Source: Dactylorhiza incarnata (lineage: Eukaryota; Streptophyta; Magnoliopsida; Asparagales; Orchidaceae). From it: a DNA stretch of 64,000 bases. The notes beneath the pieces were generated by a model that saw only the letters and a list, made by a program, of their open reading frames with translations, was not told the origin of the DNA and searched no databases. Positions within the stretch are counted from its first letter, which is position 1. The number at the start of each line of letters is the position of its first letter. The stretch is taken from contig JAWHQI010000327.1 of NCBI GenBank assembly GCA_033032865.1, positions 2,307,501-2,371,500 on the forward strand, given 5' to 3'. This document shows positions 10,561 through 21,932 of the stretch, piece by piece. The position numbers and the translations under genes were made by a program.

Positions 10561-12628
10561 TATCTCTGGCCATTTTTCGATTTTTGGCCTCTAAGGGCTT
10601 CAATTTTCCACTTGAATAACTTAAATAAAACGTGACAGCATATGTACTATTCCTTTATTAAATTATATGTGGTCTGCGTATAGAAATTTCAAGGGATTTC
10701 AACGGTCATGATTTCGTCTTCCCCGTTGAATCAACAGCCGTGATTGACTGCGCCTGGGCCCTTTTGCGGGGTGTTTTCCGGCGAGCCTAGGCCGTCTCCG
10801 GCCAAACGCCCAAGCCCACTCCTTCACCCGACATAGGGCTTCCTTTTGGCGGTGGCCGTTTGGCCGGAGGTGGCCGGAGGAGCTCTCCGACATCTCGCGA
10901 TTTCTCGATCGGAACAAGGAAAAACTCGAATGGAGAAACTCCATTCTCTATGCGATTTTGAAAACGGAAGAAATGGGGAGACTAGCACAAGTGGAGAGGG
11001 GAAGGAACTTGCCTTGATCGAGCTTGATCTTGAGGAAGAACGAGAAACGCCATGGCCGAACTCGAGCTCCATCTTCCTGCTCGATCTTCCTCCTCAGAGC
11101 CGGTCTCCTCCCGAAAACATGGGGGTTCTTCTCCTTTCTCGATTCTGAAGCTAATGGTGGGGATGAATGAGGCTGAGGGGGTTTTGTTTGCTGGTTACCA
11201 TTTTCCGGCGACCTCCTCTATGTTGCCACCGCCTCAGCCAGCCAACTGCAGGTCTCCAACTCATCAAAAATTCACTCCTGAGCTCGAATTGATGTCAGGG
11301 GGGGAAGGCTTGGCTGCTTTTACATTGGGAAGGGGTGGTTGCCATTAGTGTGGCCGGCAAGGTGAAGTCAAGCTTTCTCCTCCCCCTCTCAACTGCTGCC
11401 ATGTCAGCTCAAGTCTGCTGGGAAATTCTTGGGGAAGCTGAGAGCAATCCAGGAATTAGGGAATGGTGGCCAAGTGGCCATCCTTCCATGGATTCTTCTT
11501 GAATTCCTCCTTGTCTTCTTCCCCCATTAAAGCCTAGCTCCATGTGCAAATTTCACCTCAATTTCGAATTTTCAGATGGCTGGGGGCTAGTTATCATGTG
11601 GGCTACCTTCTTGGGCTATGGAGTTGGGTTAAGATCACTTAATTTGAGTTTTGGCCCACTTGACCAAATTATGCCAAATTGGGGATTTTGGGTTTGGGCT
11701 TGACCCAAGCTCACCTCATCCAATGTGGTTGACCCACATTGCTTCCTTAGGATCTATGGACCTACTCCAAGAAGAATTGAGTCTTGGTGGGGTCAAATGG
11801 GGCTTGATTGCACTTATTTGCCTATAGGGGCAATTTGGGCATTTTGGTGATTTTGCCTTAATTCTCCAAATTGAATGTGAACCTTGGCTTGCTTATGTCT
11901 CACTCACTTCCCTTAGTGTTTGGGTAGGGTTGTGCTAGGTCAATTTGGTCAATTTGGGGCTAATTAGAACCCAAAGGGGTGTAATTGGTAATTTGGGGCA
12001 AATTGGTAATTTGCCCAATTTCCTCAAAATTGGCTTACACCAAGGGTCCAATGTGGGTCCATTAGACTCCCTAAGTGGCCCAAGAGTGTTAGAGGTGATC
12101 AATTTGATCACAATGGGTCAATTGAGGTTCAATTTAAGTTTTTAGTATTAATAGGTCAATTTGGGGCTTTTTAGTAATTGGCCCATTTTCCCCAAATTGA
12201 TGGCCCTATGATGGGGCTTTTGGGTTCATTAGGTCCCCTAGGAAGGTTGCCATAAGAGGGTGGGTCCAATTTGATCATTTGGAGTTCAATTGCCCTTATT
12301 CATGGAGGTTTGACCTAAGATAGCTCAAAGTTGACTTTTGGTCAATTTGGTCAATTTGGTTGACCCCAAGGGTCCCTAGTGGCCTACCCACCTCCTTGGA
12401 TGGTCATAGGGGTCATGATGAGGTTATGTTGACTTGTTGGAGGTATATTGGTCAACCCTAAGCTAAGCCATCAAAATTTGCTAATTGCACCCCAATGTGC
12501 ATTTCTTCTTAATTTATGGAAATCATGGGGCCTCCTTGGCCCATTTTGTCTTCTTGGAGCAATGTCATGACCTTGTCATGACAAAATGCATCTTAGGGGT
12601 CTAGTTGTTTTGGAGATGTTACACCAGC

Positions 12629-13764
12629 TGTCAGCACGCCTGCCACGTAAATTAAAGTTACACGCCCCAGGTCACGGGCGTGACTCGCCCGCGCGCCTTC
12701 CCGCCAATGATTTCCCGCCAGCGGTAAGTTTTAAAGATTACACGCCCCAGGTCACAGGCATGACCTCGGGCATGACGCGTACGAAATGCCTGCATTGAAG
12801 CCAGGCCGCGCTCTCTCCGGGCATGACCAAGGGCGTGTAACACCAAAAATTCAGCTATTTAAAGGGTGCTTCTCCAGATGAAAAAAAATGAAGTTTTGGA
12901 GTTCTAGCTTATTTTCTTGCACTAGTTTTAATCTTGTATGTCCTTTCCTTCTTGCACTTTTATTTCCCAAGCTTGTACTTTCAATTTTCTAGTTGTAATT
13001 CCTTTTGCTAATCAATAAAATAGTACTTTTTCTCTTATTTTTACTCTCAACTTTCATTATGTACTTCTTTCATTTTATTATTTCCTCCAACTCTATGAGT
13101 AGCTAAATTCTATTAGTACTCGGCCGAGATGATCCAAGGAAAATATAATTATTGATCTAAATTCTAGCTTCTCTTTCTCTTCCTTAGAATACTTTAGATT
13201 TATTCTTGAACTTTTATTGGATTGAGATTATATCGTCGATATATAACTCTCATCTTTATTTTCGTAATCTAATAATCAAGAGGCTTTGATTTCGAATCGA
13301 TCATTTCAAGAATAAAAAGAGTTGAATGCACTCCTCAAGCAAGGATGACATAATTCTTCCGGATTGAAGTCAAATCCAATAGAGGGGTTCACTACGATAA
13401 GGCGGGTTATAGATTTTGATTCTAGAACGAAAGTTCGTTTGATCAACTAAACTCAGTTGAGCGTATCCTCGAGAGAGGTGTGTTCATTAATCGGGAACCT
13501 CCACGGTCAAAGTATTTTCTTTAGAGATTTAGAAGTTGTTCTTTTTATATTTTATTTTCCCAAGGTGATTCAAGGTTGGGTACTATCCTTTAACTCATCA
13601 ACTTAAATAAGCTATTTCTCTTTCTCCCAACCAACCAACCACAAGTTTTATTCGATAAAATAATAGAGATTTTCCAAAGTAAGAGTACTCAATCGCTCCG
13701 AGTCTAATACGACCTTGTTTTAATAACTCATACTACATTCGATATGGTACACTTGCCGTTATCA
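12629..13764 (+). repeat. Athila 3' LTR, right part
   Basis: Resumes after the solo LTR and its CCAGC duplication, with further CACGCCC/GGGCGTG repeats to about 12840. A TTTAAAGG TATA-like box sits near 12858 and an AATAAA signal near 13015, which together suggest a short R region between them. The LTR ends CACTTGCCGTTATCA at 13764. TGAT at the start and ATCA at the end are complementary, as expected of LTR termini. The start of the interrupted LTR (5780) plus this part gives an original LTR of about 1.6 kb. Confidence 0.82.
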
Positions 13765-14305
13765 TTTGCGGATATAGTTTTGTCCATCACACATCTTGGT
13801 GAAGGACTTCCCGGTGAATTGAGTGTCGTTGTCGGCAATGATTGTTGCTGGGATACCGAAGCGGCAGACGATGTTCTTACAGACAAATTGTTTGGCGTTC
13901 TCTTCTGTGATTTTGGCTAGGGGCTTCGCTTCTACCCACTTGGTGAAGTAATTGATGGCTAGGATGATGGACTTCCTCTGCCCGGATGCTAGAGGTAGGG
14001 GACGAGGAGGTCGATTCCCCATTGCGCGAATGGCCACGAACTTTGGAGTGCGGAGAGTGTGATCGGGGGCTGATGAGGTACGTTGGCATGCAGTTGATAG
14101 CTCCTGCACCTTTGGACTAGTTCGGCTGCGTACCTCTTCATCGTTGGCCAATAGAAACCTTGGCGTAGTATCTTTTGTGTCAGCGCCTTCCCGCCTAGGT
14201 GTTCTGCGCAGACCCCCCCCCCCCCCCCCCCCCCCCCCCCCGTGCACTTCTCTGAGGGAGTAGTCTGCTTCGTCTGCCGGTAGGCACTTTAGATATGGTC
14301 CTGAG
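13765..14305 (-). pseudogene. TAT integrase core fragment (left part, interrupted)
   Basis: On the minus strand it encodes part of a TAT integrase: zinc-finger segment, then core with INYFTKWVEAKPL (first D replaced by N) and IIADNDTQFTGKSF (second D). Homology to the elements at 22500 and 44000 ends near 13788; 13765-13787 is of unknown origin. The 29-base C run at 14213-14241 replaces a five-C site and breaks the frame. The coding sequence continues at 21316 after solo LTR 2. An ORF of 223 residues spanning 14306 is an artefact joining LTR and integrase. Confidence 0.8.
14213..14241. repeat. poly-C tract (29 C) in TAT integrase
   Basis: The run sits between GCAGA and GTGCACTTCTCTGAG. The homologous place in the element at 44371 reads GACTCCCCCGTGCAC with five C. 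The copy at 22968-22987 has 20 C at exactly the same site. Confidence 0.9.
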
Positions 14306-15719
14306 TGTAAGACCCTCCTTTTTTTTGCTTTTAAACCGGGTCTTACCGCCCAGAACCGTCGTCTTGCGGCAACACCATTACACCCAATGGTCGCCGCCAT
14401 AAGACGCCGATCCTGCCGGCTTTTCATCATCATTCAGGCCAACCATAATCACAATAATTGAAGTAATAAATGAAACAAGTCCACAAAATCACATTATATA
14501 GTTATCATAATACATGATTACAATGTCCACGATGAGAAAGAACAAAAAGAAAAAGAGCTTACGCCCAGTACATGTTCAAATATAGTGCAACAATCACTCT
14601 CACTCTACATCTATGCGGAAGCTATCAACCAATGTCATCATGCATCTGTAGCTGCTGCTGCGGCGACGTGTAGTGACTACTCTGCTTCATCCCGTCCTTC
14701 TGTCCTGTCTCCTGAACGAGGTCCTGCTATTCCGACACGTCATCCCTAAAATGATGAGGTCCACCGACCGTCAGTCTATAAGACTCAGCATATTCCTCAC
14801 CGCCTCCACCTGCGACTCCTAGGCACCGTGCGGGAGGAGGAAGCAGAGGACATCAAAGGGGTAAATCAAAAGCAGGTGACAAGCGGGTATTACCAACCTA
14901 GCAATTATATAAATAGCTAATAACATGTATATAAAAGCATTTACATCAAGCACCTTTCTAGCAAATCTATCATAAAAAATCAAGGGGCCACAAAAAAATC
15001 GAGTAGTATATTGACGAGCAACAAAGTGAGTATACACACGCAGTTATAAAATAGTCTAAGCAGCTAGATAAGTACATCAGAGTAGTTATAAGGAAAACTA
15101 GAGCAAGTAAAGAAACAACTAGAGCAGCTATGAAAGTAACCTTAACTTATGTGTGTACACACACAAACACATAAGCTAAGGGATCTGACAAGAAGTAAAC
15201 TCATCGTATAAAAGAGCCCGTGCTAATTTATACGATGAGGTCTCTGATTTATGCAAGAATGTTATGCTATGGTATGCAATGCAATGCAATACAATGCAAT
15301 GGTGCAAACTCACGCACACGTCTCTGTACGTACAGACCTTTAGTTCCCACTTTTCGGAGGTAGCTAACCTTTCGGGCACCTCCCGTCGTGGTCAAACGGT
15401 GGCAGAGGAGCGGGCGTCTCCTCACCTAGGTGGGTAAGTCACACTACCAGACCTAGGCCCTAACGTACGCTGTGATACCGGTACCCGGTACTCACGAGCT
15501 CCTGCGTACTAAACTGAATTGGCCAGGCAGGGTTTAGGGAATCCATCCCGTCGGACGCGCAGTAAGACAACCTGGCCCCCATAAAACCACTAGCACTGCC
15601 GAGTCAACGAACTGCTGTCGGTGTGACGACTAAGACAGAACCGAAGACCCACCACATCTTATACACAAGCAACATGTATTAGCCATTTACTACCGAGCCT
15701 CCAGCTCGCAATTCTACAT

Positions 15720-16395
15720 CAACAATTATAAAGTAGAGCCTACCGCTCGCCAGACTAAACCAGTCTTATATTTAAACTACGAGCCTACCGCTCAATAGAA
15801 CACTAGTCTTATATTTAAATTACGAGCTTACTGCTCGCTAGACTACACTAGTCTTATATTTAAACTACGAGCCTACCGCTCGCTAGACTACACTAGTCTT
15901 ATATTTAAACTACGAGTCTACCGCTCGCTAGACTACACTAGTCCTTCCATATAACCCGAGTCTACCGCTCGCAGGACTATCCCAGTTCTTCCTTATAACC
16001 CGAGCCTACCGCTCGCACGACTATCCCAGTCCTTCCTTATAACCCGAGCCTACCGCTCGCAGGACTATCCCAGTCCTTCCTTATAACCCGAGCCTACAGC
16101 TCGCAGGACTATCCCAGTCCTTCCTTATAACCCGAGCCTACCGCTCGCAGGACTATCCCAGTCCTTCCTTATAACCCGAGCCTACCGCTCGCAGGACTAT
16201 CTCAGTACTTCCGTATAACTCGAGCCTACCGCTCGCAGGACTATCCCAGTCCTTCCCTATAACCCGAGCCTACCGCTCGCAGGACTATCCCAGTCCTTCC
16301 TTATAACCCGAGCCTACCGCTCGTAGGACTATCTCAGTCCTTCCTTATAACCCGAGCCTACCGCTCGCAGGACTATCCCAGTCCTTCCTTATAAA
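15720..16395. repeat. ~45-bp tandem repeats inside solo LTR 2
   Basis: About fifteen units of GAGCCTACCGCTCGC with AGGACTATCCCAGTCC or AGACTACACTAGTC, spaced about 44-46 bp. More homogeneous toward the right (15950-16395), suggesting recent local amplification. Homologous to 7536-7900 and 52700-53020. Confidence 0.88.
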
Positions 16396-17439
16396 AATGT
16401 TCCGGTTTGGGATGGAAGCTAACTTGTCATGTTTTCCTACTTAACTAGTCTTGTCTATAATTTAGTTGATCTTAGAAGCTTTAGGGTTAGCCTTGGACTT
16501 CCGGAGGGTTACCCGGTGAGGGGCTCGCAGCGATACTGGGAAGTGTGGCGGGCTGATACCCCGAACGTCCTCTTCCCAAGGCAATTAATCTTGTTGGTAT
16601 CTACCCATTTTTACTTAATCCCCATTATCCTCTCCAATTACATTAAATCTATAAGATGAGTTAAACTTGGCTCTTAGGAGTGGGGGAGTTCTTTTGAACT
16701 CCTACACCACCAATTATTTTTATAAATTCTCTAGGGAATCTTAAATCTGAGTCTCTATTAAAATAGAAGATGTGCAGATAGTGATTTATACATCGACTGT
16801 CAACTAATGATCTCCATAAATTCTGATAAATTAACCTAGCATAATAATCATCTAAAACCACCAAATCCAAGGTTTCAAAATTTTCCAGGGAGTATTTATC
16901 CATAATTATCATTTAATACAAATGGTGTGCCAATAAGGGTTTGTGCATCAAGTGCTACATTATGACCTCAATAAATTCTGGAAAAATTAGTAGAGTATGG
17001 TAATGGCCTAAAAATATCAATTCCTAAGTTTCATAATATTCCAAGGATTGTTTTTCCATAATTACCATTTAATACCATTGGTGTGCCAATAAGGTTTTAC
17101 ACTACAACTAACATGTTAAGGCTTCCATAAATTCTGGGAAAATTACTGTAGCTCAATATTGGTCTAAAAACACTAGATCATAAGTCTCATATTAAACCAA
17201 GGTGTATTTGTCATTATTTACTATTTATTACATTTTGCTAAATGTACCCCAATTTTCCCTATACCCAAGTCCAAAACATCAACTTGAAGCTCAGGGAAAT
17301 CCACTCATACATATGAGTTGGATTCTTAGCTAGAGGTGGTCTATGGCATGGACAAATCTTCAAAGCATTTGCATGAGCCCATATCACTAAATGCACAAAC
17401 TACACATTTATAGACGTCTCACTAAAAGTGGCCTAGAAG

Positions 17440-18540
17440 GAGCTATACTTAGCCAAATGATGTGAAATCAGTGGCATTTTAAAGGTAACCTAAAGGGCTA
17501 CAATATTCATGTTGATCATTTTCTCCAGAAATGAACTTAACCTAGGTGGAATCAACATGCAAGTGTTGTACAAAGTGTTTAACATAACAAAACACTATTA
17601 TAGACATGTCACACCAAAAATGGTATAGAAAAAGCTACACTTATCCAAATGGCATGAAATCAGTGGCATTTTAAAGGTAATCTAAAGGGCTACAATATTC
17701 ATTTTGATCATTTTTTTCCAGAAATGAACTTAACCTAGGTGGAATCAACATGCAAGTGCTGTACAAAGTGTTTAACATAACAAAACACTATTATAGACAT
17801 GTCACACCAAAAATGGTATAGAAAGAGCTACAATTATCCAAATGGCATGAAATCAGTGGCATTATAAAGGTAACCTAAAGGGCTACAATATTCATGTTGA
17901 TCATTTTCTCCAGAAATGAACTTAACCTAGGTGGAATCAACATGCAAGTGATGTACAAAGTGTTTAACATAACAAAACACTATTATAGACATGTCACACC
18001 AAAAATGGTATAGAAAGAGCTACACTTATCCAAATGGCATGAAATCAGTGACATTTTAAAGGTAACCTAAAGGGCTACAATATTCATGTTGATCATTTTC
18101 TCCAGAAATGAACTTAACCTAGGTGGAATCAACATGCAAGTGCTGTACAAAGTGTTTAACATAACAAAACACTATTATAGACATGTCGCACCAAAAATGG
18201 TATAGAAAGAGCTACACTTATCCAAATGGCATGAAATCAGTGGAATTTTAAAGGTAACCTAAAGGGCTACAATATTCGTGTTGATCATTTTCTCCAGAAA
18301 TGAACTTAATCTAGGTGGAATCAACATGCAAGTGCTGTACAAAGTGTTTAACATAACAAAACACTATTATAGACATGTCACGCCAAAAATGGTATAGAAA
18401 GAGCTACACTTATCCAAATGGCATGAAATTAGTGGCATTTTAAAGGTAACCTAAAGGGCTACAATATTCATGTTGATCATTTTCTCCAGAAATGAACTTA
18501 ACCTAGGTGGAATCAACATGCAAGTCTGTACAAATTGTTT
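17440..18540. repeat. 192-bp satellite-like tandem array inside solo LTR 2
   Basis: GACATGTC[AG]C[AG]CC anchors lie near 17603, 17796, 17988, 18180 and 18372, a spacing of 192-193 bp, for about 5.7 units. Units are nearly identical and contain AAATGGCATGAAATCAGTGG and CTCCAGAAATGAACTTAA. Homologous to the 53930-55200 array, but here all units are of one type. Confidence 0.9.
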
Positions 18541-21315
18541 ATCTTAGCAAAATACAAATGTGACAATTTAAATTAAATAGAAAACATAATTATTCTAGCT
18601 CTAATGACCTCCAAACTCTAGGATTTGGATGGTTAGGTCACCATACATGCATGGTCAAAGTTTTATTGACATGCAAGGTGATTCTCATCTTCAACACATC
18701 TAAAACGTCAACAAGCCCCAAATGGCTATTAGCAACCCAATTTCCTCCTAAGTCACAAACTTCATTTTTGAAGTTCAGAGAAATATCCTCCTGCATATGT
18801 GATGAAATTATAACCAGTGTCCATACATGACCTAAAGAATCCCTCACCAAAATTTGGGATCATTAGGAGTTATATAACTCCAAATATTCCATTTATTTGA
18901 TTTTCCTAAAAATCTGAATAAAACCTTAGAAAAATAATTTACTAAAAATCTGATTTTTGAACCTAAGCTAGGTATATGGCACATGCATGCATGGCCAAAA
19001 TCTCAAGTCCATCAGACTTATATTTTAGAGTGAGCACACTATTTAATTTCTGGTTCATGTTATGACCAGTCTCACTAAAATGAGTATTGTGGAACCTACA
19101 TTTAACCAAATGACATGATTTCACTTTCAAATGAAAGTAGACGTCCAGATCTACAATTCCTATCTCTGGGGTTTTTTCGAAATATGGCCTCTAAGGGCCT
19201 CAAATTCTGCTTTCAAAATCAGGTAACTAAGTGTGACAAATTTCATAAAAAAAAATATAATATAAATCCCTAATTATGGTGGTCTGCGGCTAGCCATCAG
19301 GACCTAATCCAACGGCGCTGGAGTCGTCTTCCCCGATGAGCCTACGACTCTGATTCACCGCGCCTGGGCTGATTTGCGGGCAAGATTCCGGCGAATACCG
19401 GCGGTTTCCGGCGAAACGCCTAAGCCACCACCACCAGTCGGCATAGGGTTGTCGACTGGTGGTGTCCGATTGGGCTGGGGTGGCCGGAGTAGGGCTCCGG
19501 CACCTTTCGTTTTTGCGGTTAGGAACATGGAAAAACCCGAAGTGAAATCGCCATTGCATGGCTCAAATCGACAGGGGGAGAGAAGAGATGCTAGCACAGG
19601 AGGAGGGGAAAGGAACTTGCCTTTGATCGGGTTTGATCTTGAGGAAGAACGAGAAACGCCATGGCCGTACTCGAGCTCCATCTTCCTGCTTGATCTTCCT
19701 CCTCAGAGCTGGTCTCCTCCCGAAAACATGGGGGTTCTTCTCCTTTTTCGATTATGAAGCTAATGGTGGGGATGAATAAGGCTGAGGGGGTTTTGTTTGC
19801 TGGCTGCCATTTTTCGGCGACCTCCTCTATGTTGCCACCGCCTCAGCCAGCCAACTACAGGTCTCCAACTCATTAGGAATTCACTCATAAGCTCGAATTG
19901 ATGCCAGGGGAGAGAAGGTTTGGCTGCTTTTACATTGGGAAGGGGTGGTTGCCATTAGTGTGGCCGGCAAGGTGAAGTTAAGCTCTCTCTTCCCCCCTCG
20001 CAACTGCTGCCATGTCAGCTCAAGCCTGTTGGGAAAATCCTGGGGAAGCTGAGAGCAATCCAGGAATTAGGGGGCGGTGGCCAAGTGGCCATCCCTCCAT
20101 GGATTCTTCTTGAATTCCTCCTTTTCTTCTTCCCCCCTTTCTTACACTTGGACAAAGCATTCATTTCCCCCAAATTTCGAATTTCAGCATGCCTATGGTC
20201 TGGTCACCATGTGGGCTGACCAATTGAGTCATGGGATTGGGCTAAGTCTACTTGATTTAAGCTTTGGGCTCATTTGACTCAAATATGCCAATTTGGGGAC
20301 TTTTGGGTTTGGGCTTGACTCAAGCTCACACCACTTAATATGACTGACCCACATTATTGTCTTGGACTCTATGGACCCATTCCAAGAGGAATTGAGTCAT
20401 GGTGGGGGTCATATGGGGCTTGATTGCACTTATTTGCTTATAGGGGCAATTTGAATATTTCGGTGATTTTGCCCTAATTCTCCAAATTTGAATGTGCACC
20501 TTGGCTTGCTTATGTCTCATTCACTCCCCTTTGTGTTTAGGTAGGGTTGTGCTAGGTTAATTTGGCCAATTTGGGGCTAATTAGAACCTAAAGGGTATAA
20601 TTGGTAATTTGGGCAAATTGGTAATTTGCCCAATTTCCTCAAAATTGGCTTACACCAAGGGTCCAATGTGGGGTCATTAGACTCTCTAAGTGGCCCGAGT
20701 GTGTTAGGGGTGATCAATTTGATCGCAATGGGTCAATTGAAGTTCAATTTAAGTTTTTAGTACTTAAAAGTCAATTTGGGGCTTTTTAGTAATTGGCCCA
20801 AATTCCCCAAATTGGTGGTCCTGGGATGGGGCTTTTGGGTCCATTAGGTCCCCCAGGCAGTTTGCCACTTGATGGTGGGTCCAATTTGATCATTTGGAGT
20901 TCAATTGCCCTCATTTATGGGGGTTTGACCTAGGTGGCCTAAAGTTGACTTTTGGTCAATTTTGACCAATTTGGTTGGCCTCAAGGGTCCCTAGTGGTCT
21001 ACTCACCTCCTTGGATGGTCATGGGTGTCATGGTGTGGTTAGATTGGCTCATTGGAGTCTGTTGGTCACCCCTAGGCTAGGCCATCAAGATTTGTTATAT
21101 GCACCCCAAAATGCATTCCTTCCTATCTTAATGAGTTCATGGGGCCTCTTTGGCCCACTTTACACTAGGGCGGCCCATGGTGGCTGAGTGCACACCATGG
21201 GTTCTTCACTCCTTTCAACTGATCATCCTAGTGCCCGGTGCCACTTATCCTATTTTTGTCATGACTTGTCATGACAAAAATTCTCTAGGGTCCTAGTAGT
21301 TTGGGGGATGTTACA

Positions 21316-21412
21316 CTGAGAACGCCCGCTTGTAAAGCTTCCGGTTTATGATGGCGAATGATGTCGCTCGCATCTATAACCTTCGCGCTTCTAGACGGTC
21401 TTCAGGGAGGTG
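21316..21412 (-). pseudogene. TAT RNase H-integrase linker fragment (right part)
   Basis: Begins with the CTGAG duplication and continues the fragment at 13765-14305: AACGCCCGCTTGTAAAG corresponds to 44448 and following in the intact relative. It stops after GGAGGTGTC, where the relative continues GTGCTCG; at 21413 it changes to the 142-bp array of the next element. The break is a recombination or deletion junction. Confidence 0.8.
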
Positions 21413-21690
21413 TCTAGCTGGTGTATTCAAACTGGGGGTGAACGTAAGGGGAGCAGGCCCCTACGACGTCGGGACTCTATGGCGGAGGAGAAGGGCGAAC
21501 CTTCAATCGACGGCGGTGCGAAGTACCCAGGGCAGGGCCCCGAGATGGCCGGTGAATAGTTGGTGTATTCAAACTAGGGGCGAACGTAAGGGGGGCAGGC
21601 CCCTATGACGCCGGGACTCTACGGCGGAGGAGAAGGGCGAACCTTCAATCGACGGCGGTGCGAAGTCCCCGGGGTAGGGCCCCGAAATAA
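21413..21690 (-). repeat. 142-bp tandem array of TAT element 2 (two units)
   Basis: Two units (21413-21550, whose first bases are missing, and 21551-21690), ending GGGCCCCGAAATAAAGATC exactly as the array at 42671-43089 does. Noncoding region between integrase and the lost 3' LTR. Confidence 0.88.
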
Positions 21691-21932
21691 AGATCTTTCT
21701 TAATTGAATATAGGTGTCAAAGCATATATATATAGTAAAAAATCGTTTTGCGCATAGTTTTTGCAATACAAGATAAGTTTGCACGAGTCTGAGCTCGCGA
21801 CTTAGTACATGATATGTAATATAAGATAAGTTTGCACGAGTCTGAGCTCGCGGCTTAGTACATGATATGTAATATAAGATAAGTTTGCACGAGTCTGAGC
21901 TCGCGGCTTAGTACATGATAGAAGACTTTGTA
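21691..21932 (-). other. TAT element 2 3' noncoding spacer with 59-bp direct repeats
   Basis: Three near-identical copies of AAGATAAGTTTGCACGAGTC (near 21771, 21832 and 21890) with the following TGAGCTCGCGGCTTAGTACA. The same repeats lie at 43180-43310 in element 1. No coding sequence. Confidence 0.75.

Larger units (their letters stand above)
6232..12623 (-). mobile_element. Tekay-type solo LTR 1 (TSD CCAGC)
   Basis: Reads TGTAAGACCC at the left and GATGTTACA at the right, so the LTR is in minus orientation (TGTAACATC...GGTCTTACA). Perfect 5-bp duplications CCAGC lie at 6227-6231 and 12624-12628. No internal sequence is present, so this is a solo LTR left by LTR-LTR recombination, or a lone copy. 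Its ends match the LTRs at 14306-21315 and 51253-58177. At 6392 bp it is very long for a gypsy LTR because of internal tandem arrays. There is no gene inside: 10640-12623 is noncoding, with many GTCAATTTGG-type direct repeats, and 7910-8880 shows nothing recognisable. Confidence 0.9.
447..13764 (+). mobile_element. Athila-like Ty3/gypsy retrotransposon, 5'-truncated, with nested solo LTR
   Basis: From left to right: protease, reverse transcriptase, RNase H and integrase (447-3960), a 1.8-kb noncoding 3' region, a polypurine tract (5765-5779) and a 3' LTR (5780-13764, interrupted at 6232-12628). The DLGASIN protease motif, integrase sequence and TGATGAGTAA/CCGTTATCA LTR ends fit the Athila lineage. 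The 5' LTR, PBS and most of gag are missing: homology starts abruptly at 447 against a TAT array. At least five in-frame stops (1095, 1917, 3038, 3428, about 3675) and two or more frameshifts make it non-functional. No env-like ORF remains downstream of integrase. Confidence 0.88.
14306..21315 (-). mobile_element. Tekay-type solo LTR 2 (TSD CTGAG)
   Basis: Starts TGTAAGACCC and ends GATGTTACA, flanked by perfect CTGAG duplications (14301-14305 and 21316-21320). The flanks rejoin into the uninterrupted TAT sequence seen at 44430 (ATATGGTCCTGA then AACGCCCGC), which proves the insertion. Length 7010 bp. It carries the 45-bp array (15720-16395), degenerate 156-bp-type repeats (16730-17220), a 192-bp array (17440-18540) and a noncoding GTCAATTTGG-rich right half (19700-21300). 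No gag-pol sequence is present and no real ORF was found. Confidence 0.92.

Noticed and set aside
13762..14433. 223-codon minus-strand frame ending in an integrase-like sequence
   Set aside because: It runs from the Tekay solo LTR through the CTGAG junction and the poly-C tract into a TAT integrase fragment, so it is a chance fusion.
7536..16395. CRISPR-like regularly spaced repeats
   Set aside because: The ~45-bp units are contiguous, with no unique spacers, and lie inside plant retrotransposon LTRs.
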